NCBI GenBank assembly: GCA_002451435.1
Contig: DKCF01000057.1
Span: forward strand, 1-6,434
Direction: 5' to 3'
Length of the DNA stretch: 6,434 nt
Source of the DNA: Bifidobacterium sp. UBA6881
GTDB lineage: Bacteria > Actinomycetota > Actinomycetes > Actinomycetales > Bifidobacteriaceae
Shown here: one piece after another, positions 1-5,475 of the stretch
Numbering within the stretch: the stretch's first letter is position 1
Layout: every line of letters starts with the position of its first letter
Translations under genes and position numbers: made by a program
Notes under the pieces: generated by a model
What the model saw: the letters and a program-made list of their open reading frames with translations, nothing else
The model's database searches: none
What the model was told of the DNA's origin: nothing

Positions 1-209
1 CGCAAGGCAAGCCCGCCATCGCCATCGGCGGCAAGGTGGCACACGACCCTCAGACCATCGCCGCATTGCGCGAAGCCGGCATCGTCGCGACATTCGGCGT
101 CACGCCCGGCCCGGCCAGCCTGCCGGAACTACTCGCCGGCACGGAACGCAATGTGGAATCCACCTGCGCCGCCATCGCCGGCCTGCTGAGAATGACCCAA
201 AATGGTTGA
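1..209 (+). CDS. Glycerate kinase, C-terminal end (5' part outside window)
   Basis: The frame beginning at base 3 reads without interruption to a TGA at 207-209 and gives the last 68 residues of a protein. The opening GKPAIAIGGKVA, then a short helix region, then GIVATFGVTPGPASLPELL and a final helix ending in AAIAGLLRM match the C-terminal pattern of type I glycerate kinases (GlxK/GarK family), where a 'GKP-IAI-G' strand is followed by 'AVFSI--GP-SLEEA' and a terminal helix. The family phosphorylates D-glycerate with ATP in the cytoplasm, feeding glycolysis. Its active-site portion lies to the left of the window, so function here is by family resemblance only. The gene converges on the MFS gene; its end coincides with the end of a coding-like minus-strand fragment, which suggests an old rearrangement point near 200-210. 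No clear intrinsic terminator follows. Confidence 0.8.
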   Translation, partial: QGKPAIAIGGKVAHDPQTIAALREAGIVATFGVTPGPASLPELLAGTERNVESTCAAIAGLLRMTQNG

Positions 210-324
210 CCATCAGGCGGTTCCACGCCATGTAGAGCACATAGTTCCACGCGAAGCCCGTATTATGCCGTTCCCACCAGAATCCATGCATGATGAAACG
301 GGTTCCAAGCTTCTCGGAGCACAC
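210..324 (-). pseudogene. Possible remnant of an unidentified aromatic-rich protein
   Basis: The gap between the glycerate kinase stop and the MFS stop is not random-looking on the minus strand. From about 300 down to 210 one frame reads MHGFWWERHNTGFAWNY followed by VLYMAWNRLMVNH, rich in Trp, Tyr and Phe, with G or C at most third positions, as in the real genes nearby. Past 209 the same frame only mirrors the glycerate kinase gene and gives Arg-rich nonsense. I do not recognise the family. It could be the stump of a gene that once followed the MFS gene, or chance. A GTG at 322-324 just after the MFS stop could open it, but no good ribosome binding site is seen. Treat as a weak call. Confidence 0.25.
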
Positions 325-325
325 G

Positions 326-1771
326 CTACACCGCGCGCTTCGAGAAACGGAACATGAGCAGGGCGAGCATCTCGCCGGTCACGGCCATGCCGAGGAATAC
401 CCACATGCTCTTGCCAAATCCCTGGATATAGGCCGCCTGCTGGCTCAGTCCGCCACGCATTCCAGCGCTGGAGAACTCCGCGATCAACGTGGACGCGACG
501 GCGGTGCCGACCGCGCCGGCAAGCTGCTGCACGGTGTTCATCACCGCGGAACCGTCGGCGTTCATCGATGCCGGAAGCTGGTTCAGCGCATGCGTCTGGT
601 CGGGAACCAGCACGAATCCGGACGAAGCCATGAACAGCGCGTAGGCAATGGCGACCGACCATTCATGCGAGCCGCCGAGCATCATCGCAATATCCATTAC
701 GGCCACGCCGACAAAACCGCAGGCGATGAACTTCGGCGGGAAATGCGCTTTCAACGCACTGCCGATCAGCGGAGCGGAAATCGCGCCGATGACGGCGCCG
801 GGCAGCAGAATCAGCGCGGCAATCATGCTGGTATGCCCCATGCCGCGCTGCAGCAGAATCGGCAACAGGAAGTTGACGGCGAGCACGCCACCGGACGACA
901 TCAGCAAAATCAGCATGCCCAGCGAGAAACCGGGGTATCCGAACGTGCGGATCTCAACCAGCGGATGCTCCATGCGCAATTGCAGCGCGGCGAACACGGC
1001 CAGCACAAGCACCGCACCGATGAGCACCGTCCAGAACCGCCAGTCGCCGTTCCATTGCGCGAAGAAGCTCGCCGCGACGATGAGGCCGGCCAGTCCAAGT
1101 GCGATCAGCAGCAGCGACGGCAACGACAGATATCCCTTTTCGCCATGGCGGATGTCGGGCACGGTGATGGCGCCAAGCACGAATGAAATCAGCAGGAACG
1201 GCATCATCGCGTAGAAGATCCAGTGCCAGTTGAGGAATTCCATGACGAGGCCGCCGAACACTGGGCCGATGGCCGGAGCCGCGCAGGTGACGAGGCTGAC
1301 GAGGCCGAGCATCATGCCACGCTTATGGAACGGCGCCTTGTCGAGGATGATGTTGGTCAGCAGGGGTAGCGAAACGCCGGTGCCGAGCGCCATGATGAGT
1401 CGCGCGGCAAGCAACATCGGGAAGTTCAGCCCAAGCGCACCCACCAGCGTTCCCGCGGAGAACAGCACGACCGCGGTGACGAACAGCGCCTTCGTCGGAA
1501 ACGTGCGCACCATGAACGGCGAAGTCGGAATCGCCACGGAAAGCAGCAGCAGGTATCCGGTGGTCAACCATTGCACCACGTCGGCGGAGATCGAGAATTC
1601 CGCCATCAGCGTCGAATACGCGATGTTCAGCGACGTTTCCGACAGAATGCCGAGGAAGGTGAGCAGCGAAAGCGCCACCACCACTACAGTGAGCCTGCCT
1701 TCGCTCATGGCGCCGCTCGAACGGCCAGCCTGCGTTTCCGGTTTGCCTTGTTGTTTGTCGTGGATGCTCAC
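326..1771 (-). CDS. MFS transporter, DHA2 (EmrB/QacA-like) family, 14 membrane helices
   Basis: An inner-membrane carrier of 481 residues (from GTG 1771), the usual size for 14-helix DHA2 proteins, which are mostly proton-driven drug or metabolite exporters. After a short polar N-terminus, helix 1 carries ETSLNIAYSTLMAEF, the position of the family's 'LD-T-VNVALP' motif, then VVQWLTTGYLL at helix 2. The antiporter-type motif C appears as APAIGPVFGG (about residues 165-174), followed by the typical NWHWIFYAMMP. The C-terminal half has a further set of hydrophobic helices and ends in FSKRAV. An ATG at 1825 opens the same frame but has only a pyrimidine-rich stretch upstream. The GTG at 1769-1771 has AAGGAG four bases ahead and sits close to the first helix, so I prefer it. 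The gene is divergent from the GH3 beta-glucosidase. The substrate cannot be read from sequence: efflux of a drug or an aglycone, or sugar movement, are all possible. Confidence 0.85.
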   Translation of the reverse strand: MSIHDKQQGKPETQAGRSSGAMSEGRLTVVVVALSLLTFLGILSETSLNIAYSTLMAEFSISADVVQWLTTGYLLLLSVAIPTSPFMVRTFPTKALFVTAVVLFSAGTLVGALGLNFPMLLAARLIMALGTGVSLPLLTNIILDKAPFHKRGMMLGLVSLVTCAAPAIGPVFGGLVMEFLNWHWIFYAMMPFLLISFVLGAITVPDIRHGEKGYLSLPSLLLIALGLAGLIVAASFFAQWNGDWRFWTVLIGAVLVLAVFAALQLRMEHPLVEIRTFGYPGFSLGMLILLMSSGGVLAVNFLLPILLQRGMGHTSMIAALILLPGAVIGAISAPLIGSALKAHFPPKFIACGFVGVAVMDIAMMLGGSHEWSVAIAYALFMASSGFVLVPDQTHALNQLPASMNADGSAVMNTVQQLAGAVGTAVASTLIAEFSSAGMRGGLSQQAAYIQGFGKSMWVFLGMAVTGEMLALLMFRFSKRAV

Positions 1772-1775
1772 GATG

Positions 1776-1781
1776 CTCCTT
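1776..1781 (-). promoter_or_regulatory. Ribosome binding site that sets the MFS start at GTG 1771
   Basis: On the minus strand AAGGAG lies four bases before GTG (1769-1771) in the MFS frame. The alternative in-frame ATGs at 1825 and 1795 lack a purine-rich core at a suitable distance. The spacing is slightly short but this is the best Shine-Dalgarno match at any candidate start. Confidence 0.6.
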
Positions 1782-1816
1782 ATCTGCCGACGCATGGAAT
1801 CGGATTGATCGCCCCG

Positions 1817-1846
1817 CTTATACATAGAGAAGAAAAGTTACGCGAA
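1817..1846 (-). promoter_or_regulatory. Weak candidate promoter for the MFS gene
   Basis: Minus-strand TATAAG (1817-1822) preceded 18 bases upstream by TTCGCG (1841-1846). The -10 is good, the -35 matches only three of six positions. If used, transcription would start near 1810, downstream of the ATG at 1825, which would agree with the GTG start. Weak evidence. Confidence 0.2.
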
Positions 1847-1983
1847 ATTACATCCACACGCCGATACGCCCATCAGATTGGAGCGTCGGCTTCGAACCGG
1901 TTGCGCACCCGCAGGGAATGGATTGGATCAACGATGGAAAACGGCTGTTTTAGAGCCACTTACCTCATACAGTTCCGGCCCTT

Positions 1984-2016
1984 ACCACCTACGGAAGCCG
2001 AAAACCACCTACGGAA
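1984..2016. repeat. Two exact 13-base direct repeats, 20 bases apart
   Basis: ACCACCTACGGAA occurs at 1984-1996 and again at 2004-2016, a period of 20 bases, close to two helical turns. A degenerate third copy, TTACCTCATACAG at 1960-1972, matches the block TTACCACCTACGG (1982-1994) at 10 of 13 positions, 22 bases earlier. Repeats of this spacing upstream of a promoter are typical of sites for a regulator that binds on one face of DNA. They lie about 70-120 bases before the candidate GH3 promoter. Which protein binds, if any, is unknown. Confidence 0.6.
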
Positions 2017-2082
2017 AGCCCCAAGAATCAAGGATCTTTCGAAGATTATCGAACACCCGCATCCATCATTCCGTGCGGCGGC

Positions 2083-2111
2083 TTGCGAAAGTCCATAGAA
2101 AACCATAAACT
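2083..2111 (+). promoter_or_regulatory. Candidate sigma70-type promoter of the GH3 gene
   Basis: TTGCGA (2083-2088) and TAAACT (2106-2111) are separated by exactly 17 bases; each matches the consensus at four of six positions. Transcription would begin near 2118, giving a leader of roughly 44 bases before ATG 2162. It is the best-spaced pair found in the gap. It remains a prediction. Confidence 0.4.
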
Positions 2112-2122
2112 ACCAATCGGTA
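2111..2122. promoter_or_regulatory. Candidate repressor operator overlapping the GH3 transcription start
   Basis: TACCAATCGGTA is an inverted repeat with arms TACC/GGTA around AATC. It begins at the last base of the proposed -10 box and covers the predicted start of transcription, where a bound repressor would block polymerase. TetR-family proteins commonly bind short inverted repeats in such places, and a TetR gene lies downstream in this window, so it is a reasonable but unproven partner. I found no second copy in the window; the control region of the GH5-TetR unit lies outside it. Confidence 0.35.
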
Positions 2123-2143
2123 ATTAAAGGACGCCATTTCAGC

Positions 2144-2149
2144 GAGGAA
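2144..2149 (+). promoter_or_regulatory. Ribosome binding site of the GH3 gene
   Basis: GAGGAA at 2144-2149 is the strongest purine match before ATG 2162, but the spacing of 12 bases is long. GTGAG at 2151-2155, six bases before the start, may contribute instead. No other in-frame start codon lies between GAGGAA and 2162. Confidence 0.4.
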
Positions 2150-2161
2150 AGTGAGCAATCC

Positions 2162-4498
2162 ATGACCGACTTCACCAACGACCTCCCCTACAAGAACCCG
2201 GATCTTCCCGCCGCCGAACGCATCGCGGACCTACTGGGCCGCATGACCCTCGAAGAGAAGGTCGGCCAAATGATGCAACTCGACGCACGCGGCGGAAATC
2301 TGGACGAACTCATCATCGACAAACACGTCGGCTCGATTCTGCATACCAGCCCGGCGGACCTTCCCCGCGCCGTTGAAACCGTCAATACGAAGACCCGTCT
2401 CGGCATCCCGCTGATCATCGGCGACGATTGCATTCACGGATATTCCTTCTGGCCCGGTTCCACCATATTTCCCACCCAACTCGGCATGGCCACGAGCTGG
2501 GACACCGCCAAGGTACAGGCCGCGGGACGCGCCACCGCCGAAGAGGTCTCCGCCACCGGCGTCCATTGGACGTTCTCCCCCGTGCTGTGCATCGCCCGCG
2601 ACACCCGTTGGGGCCGCGTGGACGAGACCTTCGGCGAGGATCCTTACCTGATCGGTGAAATGGCCTCCGCCATCGTCAAGGGATACCAAGGCGGCGCCAA
2701 AGCCGGCGAACGGCTTGCGAAGGATGCGATTCTGGCCTGCGCCAAGCATTTCGCGGGTTACTCCGAGACCCAAGGCGGACGCGACGCCTCGGAGGCCGAT
2801 CTGAGCCACCGCAAGCTGGAATCCTGGTTTCTCCCCCCATTCGAACGGGTGGCCAAGGAAGGCTGCGGCACGTTCATGCTCGGCTACGAATCCATCGATG
2901 GGGCACCGGTCACCTTCAACAAGTGGCTGCTGTCCGACAAGTTGCGCGGCGATTGGAACTATCAGGGCACGCTGATCACCGATTGGGACAACGTGGGCCG
3001 TTCCGTGTGGGAACAGAAAGTCAAGCCCGACTATATGCATGCCGCCACGGATGCGGTCAAGGCGGGCAACGACCTGATCATGACCACACCGCAGTTTTTC
3101 GATGGCGCCATCAAGGCCGTAAGGAACGGATTGTTGGACGAATCGCTGATCGATGAGGCCGTGTCCCGCATCCTCGCGCTCAAATTCCGCTTGGGCCTGT
3201 TCGAGGATCCGCGTTTGCCGGACGAGAAGCGCATCAAGGCGGTCATCGGATCCAAAGACCATCAGGATCTCAACCTGCAGATCGCCCGTGAATCCGTGGC
3301 GCTGCTCAAGAACAATGGCGCATTGCCGTTCTCGGCCACGCCGGACAAGCGCATCGCCGTCATCGGCCCGCTCGCCGATGACGCCCAGAATCAGCTGGGC
3401 GATTGGACCGGCAATTCCGGCCAGGTGAATTGGATGCCGGACGGCCAGCCGCGAAACATGATCACCACCGTGCTTGACGGTTTCAGGCAGCTTGTGCCCG
3501 AGGGATGCGAGGTTGTATATTCGCGCGGCGCGGACATCATCGACCTGGTGGACGATCCGGAGGGTGAGTGCTATCCGGACGGCCAACCCCGTCCCAAGAT
3601 CGGCGTCTCCGCCAGATTCGACCAGCGTCTGCTGGATGAGGCAGTGGCGAATGCACGGCAGTCCGATCTCATCGTCGCCGCCGTCGGCGATGTGGTGCAA
3701 TTGGTCGGCGAGACCTGTTCCACCGCCACGTTGGAATTGCTCGGCGGTCAGAACGCGCTGCTTGAAGCACTGGCAAATGTCGCCAAAGAGACCGGCAAAC
3801 CGCTGGTCGTGGTGCTGCTGAGTTCCAAACCACAAGTGATGCCGGCATGCGTGATCGGCACGAACGGTGTGATCGTCGACGAATCCGCGGCCGACGGCAC
3901 GTCCGCGTTCATGTGGGCTCCGAACCCTGGCATGAAGGGCGGCCAGGCCATTGCGGAGATCATCCTCGGCAAGACCGAACCGAGCGGCAGGCTTCCAATC
4001 ACCTTCCCGCGCCATGCCGGGCAGCTCCCCGTCTACTACAACCAAATCCGCGGCCAGCACGGCAACCGCTATGCCGACCTCACGCAGGATCCGGCATTCG
4101 CGTTCGGCGAGGGATTGAGCTACACGACCTTCGCCTATGGCGAGCCCACAATCACCAACATTCCGACCTCCGGCACGTTCGCCGCCGATGATACCGTGCA
4201 CATCGAAATCACGCTTACCAACACCGGCGCGCGCAAGGGCACCGAGGTGGTGCAGGCATACATCGGCGATATCGTCACCTCGTACAGTTGGACGGACCGC
4301 GAGCTCAAAGCGTTCCAGCGCGTGGAGCTTGAACCAGGCGAAACCAGAACCATCGCATTCGACATTCCGGTCGCGGATTGCACGATCGTCGACTCCGATG
4401 CGCATCGGTTCGTCGAGCCAGGCGAATTCGAAGTGCTCATCGGGCATTCAAGCCGCCGCGCGGATCTCAAGCGCACCACATTCACCGTGTCCGATTGA
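2162..4498 (+). CDS. Glycoside hydrolase family 3, beta-glucosidase type, cytoplasmic
   Basis: A complete 778-residue enzyme with the three-part layout of long GH3 beta-glucosidases. The (beta/alpha)8 domain (about 12-345) shows the subsite -1 residues: Asp89 in DDCIHG, Arg149 in DTRWGR with ETFGEDPYL after it, Lys195-His196 in KHFAGY, and the nucleophile Asp274 in LITDWDNVG. The alpha/beta sandwich domain (about 370-620) starts with RESVALLKNNGALPF and carries Glu517 in VGETCSTATLELLGGQ, where the acid/base Glu is expected. The C-terminal fibronectin-III-like domain starts near 645 (FAFGEGLSYTTFAY) and ends with the FEVLIGHSS strand. The family cleaves non-reducing terminal beta-linked glucose from oligosaccharides and plant glycosides with retention. 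There is no signal peptide, so it should act on imported substrates. Other GH3 specificities (xylosidase and others) cannot be excluded. It is divergent from the MFS gene and convergent with the TetR gene. No defects seen. Confidence 0.93.
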   Translation: MTDFTNDLPYKNPDLPAAERIADLLGRMTLEEKVGQMMQLDARGGNLDELIIDKHVGSILHTSPADLPRAVETVNTKTRLGIPLIIGDDCIHGYSFWPGSTIFPTQLGMATSWDTAKVQAAGRATAEEVSATGVHWTFSPVLCIARDTRWGRVDETFGEDPYLIGEMASAIVKGYQGGAKAGERLAKDAILACAKHFAGYSETQGGRDASEADLSHRKLESWFLPPFERVAKEGCGTFMLGYESIDGAPVTFNKWLLSDKLRGDWNYQGTLITDWDNVGRSVWEQKVKPDYMHAATDAVKAGNDLIMTTPQFFDGAIKAVRNGLLDESLIDEAVSRILALKFRLGLFEDPRLPDEKRIKAVIGSKDHQDLNLQIARESVALLKNNGALPFSATPDKRIAVIGPLADDAQNQLGDWTGNSGQVNWMPDGQPRNMITTVLDGFRQLVPEGCEVVYSRGADIIDLVDDPEGECYPDGQPRPKIGVSARFDQRLLDEAVANARQSDLIVAAVGDVVQLVGETCSTATLELLGGQNALLEALANVAKETGKPLVVVLLSSKPQVMPACVIGTNGVIVDESAADGTSAFMWAPNPGMKGGQAIAEIILGKTEPSGRLPITFPRHAGQLPVYYNQIRGQHGNRYADLTQDPAFAFGEGLSYTTFAYGEPTITNIPTSGTFAADDTVHIEITLTNTGARKGTEVVQAYIGDIVTSYSWTDRELKAFQRVELEPGETRTIAFDIPVADCTIVDSDAHRFVEPGEFEVLIGHSSRRADLKRTTFTVSD

Positions 4499-4519
4499 TC
4501 ATCGGCCGACGCAATTCGT

Positions 4520-4552
4520 CATGGGTGTCGTTCCATCCGATCGGCACCCATG
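4520..4552 (+). terminator. Hairpin just after GH3, likely transcription end
   Basis: CATGGGTGTCG pairs with CGGCACCCATG (one G-T pair) around an 11-base loop, giving an 11-base-pair stem 21 bases after the GH3 stop. Position and stability suit a terminator or 3'-end protecting stem, but the usual T-run is missing; the sequence after it is CGAGCATCC. It might act in either orientation. Confidence 0.45.
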
Positions 4553-4557
4553 CGAGC

Positions 4558-4573
4558 ATCCATGATGATGGAT
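4558..4573. repeat. Small perfect hairpin ATCCAT-GATG-ATGGAT
   Basis: Six-base arms with a four-base loop, five bases after the preceding hairpin, followed by TCTTATG. It may be part of the same 3'-end structure. Too weak alone to be called a terminator. Confidence 0.4.
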
Positions 4574-4577
4574 TCTT

Positions 4578-4640
4578 ATGCCCTTTGCGACCACGAACAA
4601 AACACTCGAACCGGAAGTTCGTGTCCGTTGCAAAGGGCAT
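4578..4640. repeat. Long nested inverted repeat (63 bases)
   Basis: The outer arms ATGCCCTTTGC (4578-4588) and GCAAAGGGCAT (4630-4640) match perfectly over 11 bases. Inside, CACGAAC (4592-4598) and GTTCGTG (4617-4623) form a second perfect 7-base stem across a 3 x 6 internal loop. The 18-base end loop contains CGAAC, which could pair alternatively with GTTCG, so two inner folds compete. Such a two-tier stem is unlikely by chance. It could be a bidirectional terminator, a structured RNA end or a small interspersed palindromic element. No T-run follows. Confidence 0.65.
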
Positions 4641-4732
4641 ACCCCTGCAACAGACACGATTTCGGTTTTCATATTCAGAAAAGCGCGGTTCTAGACGCGC
4701 GATGCCGATTAGGCAATTCCCTGAATGGTCGT

Positions 4733-4764
4733 GCCGCATATTGCCGTGCGCGACAATATGCGGC
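4733..4764 (-). terminator. Perfect 11-base-pair hairpin after the TetR gene
   Basis: GCCGCATATTG (4733-4743) and CAATATGCGGC (4754-4764) are perfect complements around a 10-base GC-rich loop. It lies 47 bases beyond the TetR stop in the direction of TetR transcription, a likely place for the end of the GH5-TetR message. There is no T-run on the minus strand; on the plus strand GGGTTT follows. It is a terminator by position and stability only. Confidence 0.45.
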
Positions 4765-4811
4765 GGGTTTCGACGCACGGCGCCAGAACTGCCGTCAGCG
4801 GCTTTAGTCGC

Positions 4812-5447
4812 TCAACGGTATGCGTCCCACAATGGCGCCGGAAACAGTATGTTCTCCATTTCGGCCCATTCCGCATACAGGTCGATTTCCGGCTCGCGCA
4901 GCCACCACAGTTGAATGCCGTCCATGATTTCCATGGATTTGCGCACCACCGGTCGCATGCCCGCCTCCCATGAGCCGAGTTGCGGCGGAACCATCCATGG
5001 GTACATCGAATAATGGTTCCAGATGCTGTCCATCCGTTCCGCGAATTCGTCGTGCAGCGGATGGCCGGGATTCAACGATTCGGCGGACAGCACGGTGAAC
5101 AGCTGCACCATCATGCGACGGCGTGAGTTGTGCCTCACCAGATAGCGCAGGTATGCGGGGAAATGTGGCGCCGCGGAGTCGCTGCCAGGCATGCCGGAGG
5201 AGAAGAAATCCTCCGGAGTACCCGTGGTGGCGTAGTACTCGTTGAACACCATCGCCAGCATATTGTCCTTATTCTCGACGTATCTGAGCACGCCCTGCTT
5301 GGAGATGCCGACCCGATCGGCCACGTCCTGAATCGAGACGCCGTTGTATCCGCGTTCGCTGATGAGCTGCACCGCCGCATCCAGCACCTCCGCACGCCGT
5401 TTCTCCGGCGATTTGCGGACGCGTTTCGAAGTCGTTCCCTCTGCCAT
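4812..5447 (-). CDS. TetR/AcrR-family transcriptional regulator
   Basis: A 211-residue protein, the usual TetR size. After a basic tail (TSKRVRKSPEKRR) comes the N-terminal DNA-binding domain: helix 1 AEVLDAAVQLISERGYNGVS, then the helix-turn-helix VSIQDVADRVGISKQGVLRY (about 37-56) and the usual ENKDNMLAMVF helix 4 entry. The rest is a helical ligand-binding and dimerisation domain rich in Trp and Met, ending PLWDAYR; its ligand cannot be predicted. It lies directly downstream of the GH5 gene on the same strand, so it is likely cotranscribed. The MAEGTTSK start at 5447 is chosen because it follows the ancestral GH5 stop (5476-5478) by 28 bases and gives a normal N-terminus, though its ribosome site (CGGAA) is poor. 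The same frame extends to ATGs at 5513 and 5516 preceded by GAGGAA, adding 22-23 residues that do not look like TetR sequence. It probably represses its own operon and possibly the GH3 gene (inference). Confidence 0.85.
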   Translation of the reverse strand: MAEGTTSKRVRKSPEKRRAEVLDAAVQLISERGYNGVSIQDVADRVGISKQGVLRYVENKDNMLAMVFNEYYATTGTPEDFFSSGMPGSDSAAPHFPAYLRYLVRHNSRRRMMVQLFTVLSAESLNPGHPLHDEFAERMDSIWNHYSMYPWMVPPQLGSWEAGMRPVVRKSMEIMDGIQLWWLREPEIDLYAEWAEMENILFPAPLWDAYR

Positions 5448-5475
5448 GGTTCCGAGTCTAATGCCGTTGCGGCGA

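Larger units (their letters stand above)
1772..2161. other. Divergent intergenic region between MFS and GH3 genes
   Basis: 390 bases with no convincing gene on either strand; open frames crossing it have poor codon use and no recognisable protein. It should hold the control signals of both divergent genes. Visible elements are an 8-base palindrome AACCGGTT (1895-1902), a small inverted repeat AAAAC/GTTTT (1938-1951), a set of direct repeats (1960-2016), an inverted repeat ATCTT-TCG-AAGAT centred near 2040, and the promoter/operator pair described separately. The sequence is more A/T-rich near 2085-2130, as expected for a promoter. Confidence 0.7.
4499..4811. other. Convergent intergenic region rich in inverted repeats
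   Basis: 313 bases between the GH3 and TetR stop codons with no supported gene. Short open frames here show no recognisable protein. The stretch holds at least four perfect or near-perfect inverted repeats, three of them packed into 4520-4640 and one at 4733-4764, listed separately, plus a small one GCGCG/CGCGC at 4683-4700. None is followed by a convincing T-run on either strand. Confidence 0.7.

Noticed and set aside
290..1186. Plus-strand open frame opposite the MFS gene
   Set aside because: Highly polar Arg/His/Gln-rich translation with no domain; shadow of the membrane protein on the other strand.
1895..1902. AACCGGTT palindrome as a LacI-type operator
   Set aside because: Only eight bases, no second copy and no LacI-family regulator in the window; too short to support.
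1947..1956. GTTTTAGAGC, identical to the start of a well-known type II CRISPR repeat
   Set aside because: Single occurrence, no repeat-spacer array and no cas genes or tracr-like partner nearby; chance match.
1571..2108. Plus-strand open frames running across the MFS start and the divergent gap
   Set aside because: No recognisable protein, poor codon bias outside the MFS overlap and no ribosome binding site; the region carries regulatory repeats instead.
2231..4447. Very long minus-strand open frame opposite the GH3 gene
   Set aside because: It is the mirror of a high-GC gene with strong third-position bias; its translation is His/Arg/Gly/Asp-rich with no domain, while the plus strand has all GH3 active-site motifs.
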